The notes under the pieces were generated by a model, which worked only from the letters and a program-made list of their open reading frames with translations, made no database searches and was not told where the DNA came from. DNA of 64,000 nucleotides from Sphingobium aromaticiconvertens (GTDB lineage: Bacteria > Pseudomonadota > Alphaproteobacteria > Sphingomonadales > Sphingomonadaceae). The DNA lies in the NCBI RefSeq assembly GCF_037154075.1, contig NZ_JBANRJ010000001.1:966001-1030000 (forward strand), in the 5' to 3' direction. The position numbers were made by a program, and so were the translations under genes. This document shows positions 16,767 to 26,444 of the stretch, in pieces (position 1 is the stretch's first letter; every line of letters begins with the position of its first letter).

Positions 16767-18167
16767 ATGCACTATGTCAGCACCAGGGGGAGCGCTCCGA
16801 CGCTCGGGTTTGAGGATGTGACGCTTGCGGGCCTCGCATCGGACGGTGGCCTTTATCTGCCGGAAAGCTGGCCGGGCTTTTCCCGTGCCGACATTGCCGC
16901 GCTGGCGGGCCTTTCCTATGTCGAAACGGCCGTTCGGGTGATGACGCCGTTCGTCGCTGGTTCGTTGACGCCGGAGGAATTGCGCGATCTTTGCACCGCC
17001 GCCTACGGCCGTTTCAGCCACGACGCGGTGACGCCGCTGGTTCAGCTCGATCACCGCAACTGGCTGCTGGAATTGTTTCACGGCCCGACGCTGGCATTCA
17101 AGGATGTGGCGCTGCAACTGCTCGGCCAGTTGTTCGAGCGTTTCCTGTCACGCCGGGACGATCATCTGACGATCGTTGGCGCGACCTCTGGTGACACCGG
17201 TTCGGCCGCGATCGACGCGGTTGCGGGACGTGAGAAGATCGACATCTTCATGCTGCATCCCGAAGGCCGCGTCTCCGACGTGCAGCGTCGGCAGATGACG
17301 ACGGTACGGGCGCCCAACGTCTATAACATCGCCATCGATGGCAGCTTTGACGATGCGCAGGCGCTGGTGAAGCGCATGTTCAACGATGCGGATTTCTCCA
17401 CCCGCTTTAACCTGTCCGCCGTGAACAGCATCAACTGGGCGCGGCTGATGGCGCAAGTCGTCTATTATTTTTATGCCGCCGCGCGTCTGGGCGCGCCTGA
17501 TCGCCCGATCGCCTTCTCCGTGCCCACCGGCAATTTCGGGGATGTGTTTGCAGGCTATGTCGCGGCCAGGATGGGCCTGCCCGTTGCCCGGCTGGTGGTT
17601 GCCACCAACGTCAACGACATCCTTCACCGCGCGCTAAGCGAAGGTGATTATAGTCAGGGTCAGGTCGTGCCGACCGCCACGCCCAGCATGGACATTCAGG
17701 TCAGCTCGAACTTTGAGCGGCTGCTGTTCGATGCGGGTGGCCGCGACGGCACCGCGCTGGCGGAGCAGATGCATGGGTTTGAGGGCACGAAGGCCATGCG
17801 CCTCACCAACGCCCAGCGGGAAGGCGCGGCCCATCTGTTCACGTCCGCCCGGATCGACGCTGATGCGATGACCATGGCCATGCGCTGGGCCTGGGATTCG
17901 GCCGGGCAGATTATCGACCCGCACAGCGCCATCGGTCTGGCCGCCGCGCGTGCGGTCGATCTCGACCCGGAAATCCCGGTCGTCACGCTGGCGACCGCGC
18001 ACCCCGCCAAGTTCCGCGACGCGGTTGAGCGGGCCACCGGCACTCGTCCACCGCTGCCCTCACGCATGGGCGATCTCTTCGCCCGTGAAGAAAATTACAC
18101 CAAGCTGCCGGGCACGTTTGAGGCGATCACTGACTTCGTCGCGGAGCGCGCGACTCCGCGCGCCTAG
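16767..18167 (+). CDS. thrC: Threonine synthase
   Basis: ThrC converts O-phosphohomoserine to threonine using PLP. The 466-aa protein starts MHYVSTRG, typical of the long proteobacterial form. The PLP lysine is K112 in GPTLAFKDVALQLLG; GATSGDTGSAAI binds the cofactor phosphate. The ATG at 16767 is fixed by the family N-terminus; the frame is open upstream through SURF1 but without similarity. Confidence 0.96.
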   Translation: MHYVSTRGSAPTLGFEDVTLAGLASDGGLYLPESWPGFSRADIAALAGLSYVETAVRVMTPFVAGSLTPEELRDLCTAAYGRFSHDAVTPLVQLDHRNWLLELFHGPTLAFKDVALQLLGQLFERFLSRRDDHLTIVGATSGDTGSAAIDAVAGREKIDIFMLHPEGRVSDVQRRQMTTVRAPNVYNIAIDGSFDDAQALVKRMFNDADFSTRFNLSAVNSINWARLMAQVVYYFYAAARLGAPDRPIAFSVPTGNFGDVFAGYVAARMGLPVARLVVATNVNDILHRALSEGDYSQGQVVPTATPSMDIQVSSNFERLLFDAGGRDGTALAEQMHGFEGTKAMRLTNAQREGAAHLFTSARIDADAMTMAMRWAWDSAGQIIDPHSAIGLAAARAVDLDPEIPVVTLATAHPAKFRDAVERATGTRPPLPSRMGDLFAREENYTKLPGTFEAITDFVAERATPRA

Positions 18168-18175
18168 TCCTCGGC

Positions 18176-19045
18176 ATGAACCTCCACACGCTCATCGGCG
18201 AGCCTTGGCCCGACTATGGCCTGATCGACAGCGGTAACGGGCGGAAGCTGGAGCGGTACGGAAAGTATCGCTTCATCCGTCCCGAACCGCAGGCAATGTG
18301 GACGCCCGCGACCGAGGACTGGAGCGCCGACGCGGAGTTCGTTCCCGGATCGGATGACGAAGGCGGTGGTCGCTGGTTCTACGAACATCCCGTGCCTGCC
18401 GAGGGTTGGCCGCTCGCCTGGAAGGAAGTGACCTTTCAGTCCAGTTGCACGCCCTTTCGCCATCTGGGTTTCTTCCCCGACATGGCGCCGGTGTGGGACT
18501 GGATGCGCGAACGTACCGCCGACAAGCCCGACGCCAGCGTCATGAACCTGTTCGGCTATACCGGTGTCGGCACGCTGGCGATGGCGGCGAGCGGTGCGAC
18601 GATGGTCCATGTCGATGCATCCAAGAAATCGGTTGCCCAGGCCCGCGCCAATGCGGAGCTTTCGGGCATGGCAGACAAGCCGGTCCGCTGGATCGTCGAC
18701 GATGCCGCCAAGTTCGTGGCGCGCGAAGTCCGGCGCGGTCGCCGCTATGACGGCATCCTGCTCGATCCGCCCAAATATGGCCGCGGTCCCGATGGTGAAG
18801 TCTGGCGGCTGGAGGAGGATATTCCCGACCTCATCGCCAATTGCCGTCAGTTGCTCGACGCCGATAGCCGCTTCCTTTTCCTCACCGTCTATGCCGTCCG
18901 CATGTCGGCGCTGGCGATTGGTGAACTGCTGAAGCAGGCCTTTGCCGATCTGCCAGGCGAAGTCGAGGCCGGCGAACTGGTTGTGCGTGAAGAGGCAAGG
19001 GGGCTGTTGTTGCCCACGGCGATCTGGGCGCGCTGGAAGCGCTGA
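18176..19045 (+). CDS. Class I SAM-dependent methyltransferase (RlmI/RlmK-like)
   Basis: The 289-aa protein has the Rossmann SAM-binding motif NLFGYTGVGTLAMAASGA (about residues 123-140), an acidic residue in VHVDASKKSV and the catalytic-type motif LLDPPKYGRG. It resembles the methyltransferase domain of the 23S rRNA (cytosine-5) enzyme RlmI but lacks a clear PUA domain. An RNA substrate is likely, not shown. It follows thrC by 8 bases and is probably co-transcribed. Confidence 0.8.
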   Translation: MNLHTLIGEPWPDYGLIDSGNGRKLERYGKYRFIRPEPQAMWTPATEDWSADAEFVPGSDDEGGGRWFYEHPVPAEGWPLAWKEVTFQSSCTPFRHLGFFPDMAPVWDWMRERTADKPDASVMNLFGYTGVGTLAMAASGATMVHVDASKKSVAQARANAELSGMADKPVRWIVDDAAKFVAREVRRGRRYDGILLDPPKYGRGPDGEVWRLEEDIPDLIANCRQLLDADSRFLFLTVYAVRMSALAIGELLKQAFADLPGEVEAGELVVREEARGLLLPTAIWARWKR

Positions 19046-19229
19046 ATTAGATCAAAAGTGCTGCCCAATAGCGGCATTTGGTACCGAAAACGGCGATCCA
19101 GATAGCCGAACGCAATGTCTTCGTCCGTAACACCACCAAACGCAAGCCGCAGAATCCGAATTCCACAGGATGCCGGACAAGCGCGGTGCCCGCTCCCGCC
19201 GTCATCAGGCGACGGGAGCCAGGCGCGCA

Positions 19230-21659
19230 TCAGAATGAAACCCCCAGTTCCACGCCATAAGTGCGACCCCGGTCAAACGCGCCGGTGAACAGCAGCACGG
19301 GTGCGCCGAACGCGATGTATCGCTTGTTCAAGATGTTGTCGCCGAACAGCGACAGTCCGACCTTGGCTCCGCCAACCGGCATATCGACCACGCCAAGGCG
19401 GCCATTGACCAGCCAGTAGCCGGGCCGGTGGTTGCGGTCCTCCAGTACGTTCTGCCCGGTGAGGATGTTCACCAGCGGGGTCGCGGTCAGGTAATAGGAG
19501 CTGCGATACCGTCCCTCGATCAGTGCAGTGGCATGTCCGCCTCTTGCCATTTCGGGCGAATTATACTGCCCGGCAAGTCGCGCCGTCCATTTCGAAAAAT
19601 AGGTTGGTCGCGCAATGGCGGCGACATCGACGCCGTTGAGAATGAACTGCTTGTACTGAAAGTCGGTATAGGCGGCGCTCCCGCTCAGCGTCACGCCATT
19701 GACCGGGACAATGTCTGTCTCCACCTCGAAGCCCTTGATCTTGGCCTTGCCGGCATTGTCGAAAAACTGCCGGCCGTTGATGAAGTTCTGCGTCTGCAAG
19801 TCCTTATAGTCATTATAATAGGCTGAGGCGTTGACCCGCACACGGTTGTCGAGGAACTGCGTCTTCGCGCCGATCTCGTAAGAGGTCAGCGTTTCGGGAT
19901 TGTAGGGAATGCCGCTAAGGATACCGCCTGCGACATAGCCGGTGGCGATCTTGGCGAAGAGTGTGGCGTCGTTCCCCGGCCGCCATGTGGCGATGCCAGT
20001 GAAGGTCGCCTTGGAAAAATCGACCTTAAAGTCGCCCACCCCCAGCGAGCCACCCTGCGCGCCCGAGATGGAATCGATTCGCAACCGCCGATCGTCGATC
20101 GTGCCGCGTGCGCCGCCGGTCAGGTCGAACTGGTCGGTCAGGTGCCAGGTGAACTGCGCATAGCCCGCCATCGAATGGTTGACGCCATATGTCCGGGTCA
20201 GGCCATTGCCGAAGATGCCATCCAGGAAGCTCGGCACGACGGTGGCCGACGGCGTCGGTTGGAGAATACCCAGGACTTCGGTGCCGGGCGAGCGTTCCTC
20301 GAAATAGAATAACCCCGCCGTCAACTGATAGCGATGCGTCTGGAGCAGGAACTGCAATTCCTGGCTGAACTGCTTCTGGCTGGTGGCGCGCGCGGACAGC
20401 AGCGGGAAGAAATAATCGTTTGGCCCCGGTAGATTGGCGGGGTTGAACAGCGCTGCCTGAATCTGTGCGGGCGTCAGCCCCGGCGTGATGAGCGCGGCCA
20501 ATTGCTGAACCGTGAAGCGCAGGCCACCCGCCGCGCCCAGGTCGAAGACCACCGGGTCCTGCCGGAACTTGCGGTAGGAGGTAATGCTCTTGACCGTGAA
20601 ATACTCGCTCGCTTCCAGCGTCAGGGTCAGGCTGTGTCCCTGCGTGACGACATGCTCGGTGCTGGTCGCTGCCGCCACCGCATCCAGCGGACCGGTGCCG
20701 GCGTTGGTGATGCCACCGAAGAAAGGTTGCAGCGCCACGATCGGGGCGAGCAACTGGCCCGATGCATCGGGGATCACGCCAAGATTCTGCATGGCGCGGC
20801 CGCTTGCTCGTGTGTCGGCATAGTCGAAGCGATAGTCGGCGGTGAGATTGCCGAACTCGCCACGCACCGCAACTTGCCCGCTATCGACATTGCGGCTGCC
20901 CAGCCGGTTTACGAAGCGCTGCGTGCCGAACTCGGCCGCGCGCGGCGTGATATTGAGCGACTTGCCGGCCATCAGGTTCCTGACATCGCCGTCAATCTGG
21001 TCGTGCAGGTACGACAGGCGCACCGAAAACGGTCCCATCTGTGGCAGATCGAGTGAAGCCTTGCCGCGCCATGCGTCATAATTGCCGTAGGATCCGGTGG
21101 CGCGAAGGCCCCATTCGCCCTTTGGCGGCGTGGTGGTGACGCTGATCGCACCTGATGTGGCGTTGCGGCCGAACAGCGTGCCCTGCGGCCCACGCAGCAC
21201 CTCGATCCGTTGGATGTCCCCGAAATCGAGCAGCGAACCGACCGCGCGACCGATATAGACGCCGTCGATATAGATGCCGACCTTTGGATCGACAGAGTTG
21301 CTCGATGTGCCCGAGGCGATGCCGCGGATGATGATTGTGGGGTTGGACTGCTGTCCCTGCGTGTTGATCTGGAGGCTGGGGGCGATACCCCCGAGGCTGC
21401 GCACGCTGGTCACGCGTAATTGTTCGATCTGCTGGCTGCTGATCGCGGTCACCGCCACGGGAACCCTTTGCAGGCTTTCCTCGCGGCGCTGCGCGGTGAC
21501 GATGATTTCCATCACCTGTGCATTGTCGCTGGTGCCCGATGCCTGGGGCATCGCATCCGCCGCGCGGGCGGTGGTTGCAAGGCCGGGTACGCCCCCGAAC
21601 ACGGCCAACGCCAGCGCCGATGCCTGTACCATCAACGCGCGGTTCCATTGTGCTTTCAT
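19230..21659 (-). CDS. TonB-dependent receptor
   Basis: The 809-aa outer-membrane receptor has a signal peptide (cleavage after ARA, about 33) and a TonB-box region (EIIVTAQRREESLQ). The plug domain has QRIEVLRGPQGTLFGRNA, followed by a 22-strand barrel ending in YGVELGVSF. This plug pattern is that of the sphingomonad FecA/CirA-like receptors often linked to aromatic or hydrophobic substrates. The ligand is unknown; the upstream genes encode a Coq4 homologue and a deacylase. The ATG at 21659 is chosen because the signal peptide starts there. A weak hairpin without a U-tract (19192-19219) follows the gene. Confidence 0.92.
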   Translation of the reverse strand: MKAQWNRALMVQASALALAVFGGVPGLATTARAADAMPQASGTSDNAQVMEIIVTAQRREESLQRVPVAVTAISSQQIEQLRVTSVRSLGGIAPSLQINTQGQQSNPTIIIRGIASGTSSNSVDPKVGIYIDGVYIGRAVGSLLDFGDIQRIEVLRGPQGTLFGRNATSGAISVTTTPPKGEWGLRATGSYGNYDAWRGKASLDLPQMGPFSVRLSYLHDQIDGDVRNLMAGKSLNITPRAAEFGTQRFVNRLGSRNVDSGQVAVRGEFGNLTADYRFDYADTRASGRAMQNLGVIPDASGQLLAPIVALQPFFGGITNAGTGPLDAVAAATSTEHVVTQGHSLTLTLEASEYFTVKSITSYRKFRQDPVVFDLGAAGGLRFTVQQLAALITPGLTPAQIQAALFNPANLPGPNDYFFPLLSARATSQKQFSQELQFLLQTHRYQLTAGLFYFEERSPGTEVLGILQPTPSATVVPSFLDGIFGNGLTRTYGVNHSMAGYAQFTWHLTDQFDLTGGARGTIDDRRLRIDSISGAQGGSLGVGDFKVDFSKATFTGIATWRPGNDATLFAKIATGYVAGGILSGIPYNPETLTSYEIGAKTQFLDNRVRVNASAYYNDYKDLQTQNFINGRQFFDNAGKAKIKGFEVETDIVPVNGVTLSGSAAYTDFQYKQFILNGVDVAAIARPTYFSKWTARLAGQYNSPEMARGGHATALIEGRYRSSYYLTATPLVNILTGQNVLEDRNHRPGYWLVNGRLGVVDMPVGGAKVGLSLFGDNILNKRYIAFGAPVLLFTGAFDRGRTYGVELGVSF

Positions 21660-21736
21660 ATATTTTCCCCTCCTGCTTCTGTTTTGTGCGATCATGTCAG
21701 TGCGCTGGTCCCGATCCTCCACCCAGGCGCGGCGCG

Positions 21737-21777
21737 AAAAAAAGGGCGGCTCCGGGCAAGATCGCCCGTGCCGCCCT
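21737..21777 (-). terminator. Rho-independent terminator after the Coq4 gene
   Basis: On the minus strand an 8-bp outer stem (21777-21770 against 21750-21743) and a 5-bp inner stem are followed by TTTTTTT. It ends the deacylase-Coq4 transcript and implies a separate promoter for the receptor gene between about 21660 and 21736. Confidence 0.85.
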
Positions 21778-21834
21778 GTTGGCGTTGCCAAATCTGTATC
21801 GTCCCGCGCCCATGCTGCCGGAGCGATCCGTGCG

Positions 21835-22716
21835 TTATTCCGCCGCCTCCATCAGCGACTCGCCATAATGTGGGTCGTCTTCGTTGCAGAGACGATTGGT
21901 CGCGTCCCACAGCCCGTCGGGCAGGATCGGCGTGATGTTCAATTCTTTACGGATGTCCTCGATCTGCATGTCGACATATTGGCGCCAGTCGACCAGCATT
22001 ATCGGGTAAGCCCAGTTGCGCCCCTGCTCCGAACCGACGAATTCCGCTTCGAGGTTGATCGCCATCGCTTGGGGATAGTGCAGCCCGTCCTTCATGATCG
22101 TCTTGGCCTTCAGGTAGAAGGCGATGCGGCTGAAGAAGGCATGCATTTCCGGGCGGAAATAGCGGGCCTTGGCGTGGAGGTTGGCGTTGATCAGCGCCAC
22201 TTCGCCGCCATGGTTGGGGCCAAAGCCGGTCACCATATGCTCGATATCATGGCTTAGCGCGGTCTGGCGCAGGTAGAAAGTGAAGTCGTTCACCACCTGC
22301 ACTTCCTGGAAGAATATGTCGAGCTGGTAGCCGCTGTTGACCATGAAATCACGGATCTTCTCGCCCAGCGTACCGGGCTGGCAATGTTCCAGTTCGGCGA
22401 TGGTGAAGTTCGAGAGGCTGCGTTTTTCCAGCCATTCGCGGAAGCGCGGCAGGCGTGCCTTTTCGGCCTCGAACAGGCCGATCACCTGGCCCATGTCCTC
22501 AAGGTCGTGGAGGATCTGCGCCACCTCCGGGATATAGGCGGTATTGGGCAGGTCCGGCCCGTTGCGGCGCAACATTTCCTGCGCGATCAGATCACGCAGG
22601 CCTGCGTGATTGAGATAGCGCGAGGAACTGACCAGCACCGAGCTTTCGGTGGCGATGGTTTTGATATTGCCATTGAAATAGGCGCGGTCGGCATCACCGA
22701 TCTGGGCATCGTTCAT
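21835..22716 (-). CDS. Coq4 family protein in an accessory operon
   Basis: The 293-aa protein contains the Coq4 zinc-site signature H-D-x-x-H-(x11)-E, read here as HDIEHMVTGFGPNHGGE. Coq4 in eukaryotes acts in ubiquinone biosynthesis; oxidative decarboxylation at ring carbon 1 has been proposed. Bacterial homologues are widespread but mostly uncharacterised. Here it is not beside any ubiquinone gene but 64 bases after an N-acyl-D-amino-acid deacylase, suggesting a catabolic role. The ATG at 22716 follows GAGAGGAT; the open frame upstream runs into the deacylase. No signal peptide is seen. Confidence 0.8.
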   Translation of the reverse strand: MNDAQIGDADRAYFNGNIKTIATESSVLVSSSRYLNHAGLRDLIAQEMLRRNGPDLPNTAYIPEVAQILHDLEDMGQVIGLFEAEKARLPRFREWLEKRSLSNFTIAELEHCQPGTLGEKIRDFMVNSGYQLDIFFQEVQVVNDFTFYLRQTALSHDIEHMVTGFGPNHGGEVALINANLHAKARYFRPEMHAFFSRIAFYLKAKTIMKDGLHYPQAMAINLEAEFVGSEQGRNWAYPIMLVDWRQYVDMQIEDIRKELNITPILPDGLWDATNRLCNEDDPHYGESLMEAAE

Positions 22717-22780
22717 GGGAGTATCCTCTCTTGGTACGGCCGGCTCTGTCGGCGCGGCTGGTCGGGACGGATGGGGCTGC

Positions 22781-24523
22781 CTATTCGGCCGCCGCAGCAA
22801 GGGCGGCGACATCGTTGCCTGGGGACAGGAATTCGCCCGGTTTCGCGCCGGTATAGACCCCGTTTTCGAACGTCGGCACGCCGTTGACCAGTGTCAGGCG
22901 CGTCGGCATCGGCTTGCGCGTGAAGCGCCAGATCGTGCCCCCCTTGCCATCGGGCACGTCGTGCGCCTTTTCCATGTCGCGCCGCTGCACTTCGTTGAGG
23001 TTGAACACCGCAATATCGGCGCGCTTGCCCGCCGCGATCACGCCGCGATCATTGAGGCTGAAGTGATTGGCGATCTTGCCGGTCATCACATTGACCGCTT
23101 CCTCGATCGTCATGCGCTTTTCATCGCGGACATATTGCGTCAGCAACAGCGCGTTTTCGCCGCCGCCGCACAGCATCTGCAAATGCGCGCCCGCGTCCGA
23201 AATATTGCCCACGCTCTTGGGATCGCGCATCAGTTCCAGAGTCAGCTCTTCGTCCTTGGGAAAGGGCGCCATGTGCACGGTAGAGCGGATGCCGTTGATC
23301 AATATCCATTCGGCCATCGCGTCCGACCGGTGCAACCCGCGCGAGGTGGCATAGTCTTCCAGCGTGATGCCGATCGGGCCGGTGCCGTTCTCGCTGTCCA
23401 GCAGGAACAATTCCTGCGGGTTGCGCAGCGGCGAATGCGGCCATGCCTGGGTGTCCCAGCTTTCGCGCGCACGGGCGCGCCAGTCCGGATCGGCGAGCAG
23501 GCGAGCCTTCTCGGCGAAATCGTCAGCCAGCACCACTTCGTGCCACACATAGTCGTTCGACTGGGCGAAGATCAGCGACTTGATCAGGCTGAGGGTCGAG
23601 GTGGGAGATACATGGGCGAAGCCCGGCCACACATCGACCCCGGCATCGCGCATCGACTGCATGCTGGCCTGCATTTCCGGCAGGATCGGCTTCTGGAAAT
23701 CGAGTGTAGGGATGCCGCCGGCGATCTGCACGCGGATCGGGCGTCCGGCGAGCAGCTTTTCCAGCCGCTTGAGGTTCGCCGGGCCGGTCATCCGCATGAA
23801 TGTGTCGACGATCACCTGATAGCAGGAATGGGGATAGCGGGCCATCACGTCGAACAGCGCCTCGAACTCGGCATCATCGGCCAGCAACGAGGGGACGGGC
23901 CGGTTCTGGCCGTCATGATCGTGCATATTGTCCGACATGCCCAGCGCGCCTGCGGCCAGCGCATCGTCGAGCAGTTCGGCCATGCGTGCGATTTCCTCGG
24001 GCGTCGCGGCGCGGTCCCACGCCTCCACGCCCATCGCGGCCAGACGGATGGCGATGTGGCCGACATAGGCGGCATAATTTAGCGGCACGCGCACATTGCG
24101 TTCCACCGACGCGCGATATTCCGACCATGTGTTCCAGTCCCACGGCAGGTTCTGGATGAACGGACCTTCGGGAATGTCCTCGAAGAACGAAAAGATGCCG
24201 ATCATCTCGCGCTGGGCGGGCATATATTTGTGCAGCGGCGCGGGCGAAAAGCCGCAATTGCCCATGATCATCGTCGTCGCGCCATAGCCCGGGAGGGGAT
24301 CGAGGTCGGGCTGCCACCACATCGTGCCGTCATAATGGGTGTGGCTTTCGATGAAGCCGGGGGTGACATAGCAATCGGTCGCATCGAACTCCCGTTCGCC
24401 CTGCGGCGTCAGATCGGGCGCCACCTCCACGATCTTGCCCTCGCGCAAACGCACGTCAGCCTTGAAGGCGGGGGCGCCGGTGCCATCGACCACGGTGCCG
24501 TTCCGGATCAGCATATCGTTCAT
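22781..24523 (-). CDS. N-acyl-D-amino-acid deacylase family amidohydrolase
   Basis: The 580-aa protein belongs to the amidohydrolase superfamily, D-aminoacylase group. Visible residues are H61 and H63 of the metal site (ESHTHYDGT), C90 in MGNCGFSPAP (the family metal-bridging Cys) and DAGAHLQM near residue 455. Members release a D-amino acid from an N-acyl group, but sphingomonad relatives are often only annotated by family. The start at 24523 follows GGAGAAGGA. It is the first gene of a two-gene transcript with the Coq4 homologue and diverges from an HTH regulator across 145 bases. Confidence 0.87.
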   Translation of the reverse strand: MNDMLIRNGTVVDGTGAPAFKADVRLREGKIVEVAPDLTPQGEREFDATDCYVTPGFIESHTHYDGTMWWQPDLDPLPGYGATTMIMGNCGFSPAPLHKYMPAQREMIGIFSFFEDIPEGPFIQNLPWDWNTWSEYRASVERNVRVPLNYAAYVGHIAIRLAAMGVEAWDRAATPEEIARMAELLDDALAAGALGMSDNMHDHDGQNRPVPSLLADDAEFEALFDVMARYPHSCYQVIVDTFMRMTGPANLKRLEKLLAGRPIRVQIAGGIPTLDFQKPILPEMQASMQSMRDAGVDVWPGFAHVSPTSTLSLIKSLIFAQSNDYVWHEVVLADDFAEKARLLADPDWRARARESWDTQAWPHSPLRNPQELFLLDSENGTGPIGITLEDYATSRGLHRSDAMAEWILINGIRSTVHMAPFPKDEELTLELMRDPKSVGNISDAGAHLQMLCGGGENALLLTQYVRDEKRMTIEEAVNVMTGKIANHFSLNDRGVIAAGKRADIAVFNLNEVQRRDMEKAHDVPDGKGGTIWRFTRKPMPTRLTLVNGVPTFENGVYTGAKPGEFLSPGNDVAALAAAAE

Positions 24524-24668
24524 TGGTGTCCTTCTCCCAATTGGCTGTTCTTGTCGTGACGCGTTCTTGCTGCACGTCATGTTGCGGAGTGCAGCATAGG
24601 CCGGGGGCGGATTCGGTTGAAATCTGCGCTTGCCAATCGGATCATTTAACGATCTCTTGCGGATCACC

Positions 24669-25421
24669 ATGCGACACGAATCCACAAGTGCCGGTATGCT
24701 GGCAGTGCTGCGCCGCCACTTGCGGCAAGAGGGGTGGACCTCGGCGCGGCTCGCCCACGATCTTGCCATCGGCGAAGCGACCGCGAAGCGCTGGCTGGCG
24801 GGCAAGGGATTGACGCTGGACCGGCTGGAACGCCTGGCGGCTCTTGCCGGGTTGACCATCGCCGATCTCGCGCGCGAAGCTGAGGAGGCACCGCAGGGTC
24901 TCGCGCACGAACTGACGCTGGCGCAGGAACGCGCGCTTTCTACCGATATTTTCCTGTCGTTCCTGTTCATGGCGATTCTCGGAGGGATTCAGCCCGATGA
25001 GGTCATGGCCGATTTTGCGCTGCCGCCGCGCATGATGGAAATCGCGCTGCTCAAGCTGGAGCGACTCGCGCTGATCGACCGGCTGCGCAGCGGACGGGCA
25101 AGGGCGCTGGTCGATCGCGCGCTGGTGTTTCGCAAAACGCCGCTGCGCGCTCTATTCGAGCATCAGATGAAATATTCGTTTTTCGAACTTGATTATGCGG
25201 CGCTCGAAACCCACTACGCGGCCGAAGTGGTCAAGCTGTCCGATGTTGGCGCCGCACAACTGGCCGAACTGATCGAGAAGTTTCGTGGTGAGGTGCAGGC
25301 GCTGTCGGACCGCGACCGTGAGACGACACTGCTTCCCCGCACATGGTATGGCGTATTGGGCGTGATGCGCGATCTCGACCTGTCGTCGGTCCGTGATGCC
25401 GGATGGCAGGCGGGGTCATAA
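24669..25421 (+). CDS. HTH (XRE-like) transcriptional regulator
   Basis: The 250-aa protein has an N-terminal helix-turn-helix of the Cro/C1 type (about residues 9-60). The motif around HDLAIGEATAKRWLAGKGL is followed by the typical LDRLERLAALAG. The remainder is alpha-helical with no recognised ligand domain. It diverges from the deacylase-Coq4 operon and is the obvious candidate to control it and perhaps the receptor. The ATG at 24669 was chosen over an in-frame start 13 codons upstream because the HTH begins right after it. Confidence 0.75.
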   Translation: MRHESTSAGMLAVLRRHLRQEGWTSARLAHDLAIGEATAKRWLAGKGLTLDRLERLAALAGLTIADLAREAEEAPQGLAHELTLAQERALSTDIFLSFLFMAILGGIQPDEVMADFALPPRMMEIALLKLERLALIDRLRSGRARALVDRALVFRKTPLRALFEHQMKYSFFELDYAALETHYAAEVVKLSDVGAAQLAELIEKFRGEVQALSDRDRETTLLPRTWYGVLGVMRDLDLSSVRDAGWQAGS

Positions 25422-25589
25422 ACCCGATGGTTATTTGTCCGGACGACAGATCTGCCGGGGGGCTGGATCAGCATGATCGACACTGCGGCCTGCGCAGATG
25501 TGACATTGGCGGTGGGGGGCCTCGACGGGTTGAGCGAAGCGCCATCTCCCGGTAACGGCGGCTCGCGCCCCTTGCAGGATTTATGACCG

Positions 25590-26441
25590 ATGACGCATGA
25601 CTATATCCTCACTTTGTCCTGCCAGGACCGCCCCGGACTGGTCGCGGCCGTCAGCGCGCTGTTGTTCGCCCAGGGTGGGAATATCCTTGAGGCGCAGCAG
25701 TTTGACGATCGCGAAACCGGCCTGTTCTTCATGCGCGTCGTCTTCGCGACCGACCAGTCGCGTGACGCGCTGGAGGCGGCGATCGGCGGCCTTGCCGATC
25801 AACATCAGATGATCTGCCGTCTGCGCGCCGCACAGGAGCGACAGAAGGTACTGATCCTGGTGTCGAAGTTCGACCATTGTCTTGGCGACCTTCTCTATCG
25901 CACCCGCATCGGCGAACTGAATATGGAAGTGGTCGGCATCGCCTCCAATCACCCGTTCAGCGCCCACAATCCCGGCCTGATCGGCGACGCGCCCTTTCAC
26001 CACCTGCCCGTTACCCCGGACACCAAGCAGGCGCAGGAAGCGCAGATCAAGGCGCTGGTGGAGGCAAGCAGCGCCGATCTTGTCATCCTCGCCCGCTATA
26101 TGCAGATATTGTCGGACGACCTCGCCGCCTTCCTTTCAGGCCGTTGCATCAATATCCACCACAGCTTCCTGCCGGGCTTCAAGGGCGCGAAACCCTATCA
26201 TCAGGCCCATGCGCGCGGCGTGAAGATGATCGGCGCGACCGCTCATTATGTCACCAGCGACCTCGACGAAGGCCCGATCATCCATCAGGATGTCGAAGCG
26301 ATCAGCCATGCGGATGCGCCGGAGAATCTGGTCGCCAAGGGTCGCAACATTGAACAACGCGTCCTCGCCCGAGCGGTTCTCTATCACTTGCAGGAACGCG
26401 TGCTCATCAACGGCGGCAAGACGGTGGTGTTCAGGGACTAA
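25590..26441 (+). CDS. purU: Formyltetrahydrofolate deformylase
   Basis: PurU hydrolyses 10-formyl-THF to THF and formate, balancing one-carbon pools. The 283-aa protein has an N-terminal ACT domain (about 5-80, LSCQDRPGLVAAVS) and a formyltransferase domain. Catalytic motifs NIHHSFLPGFKGAKPY and LDEGPIIHQD are present. The 168-base upstream region is GC-rich with possible small stems, but I recognise no defined riboswitch in it. The gene converges with xylD, 3 bases apart. Confidence 0.95.
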   Translation: MTHDYILTLSCQDRPGLVAAVSALLFAQGGNILEAQQFDDRETGLFFMRVVFATDQSRDALEAAIGGLADQHQMICRLRAAQERQKVLILVSKFDHCLGDLLYRTRIGELNMEVVGIASNHPFSAHNPGLIGDAPFHHLPVTPDTKQAQEAQIKALVEASSADLVILARYMQILSDDLAAFLSGRCINIHHSFLPGFKGAKPYHQAHARGVKMIGATAHYVTSDLDEGPIIHQDVEAISHADAPENLVAKGRNIEQRVLARAVLYHLQERVLINGGKTVVFRD

Positions 26442-26444
26442 ACC

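Noticed and set aside
19192..19219. Hairpin GCTCCCG/CGGGAGC after the receptor gene as a terminator
   Set aside because: There is no T-run on either strand after the stem, so a rho-independent terminator is not supported.
25422..25589. GC-rich leader before purU as a possible folate or glycine riboswitch
   Set aside because: Small stems can be drawn but I cannot match a known consensus; a covariance-model search would be needed.
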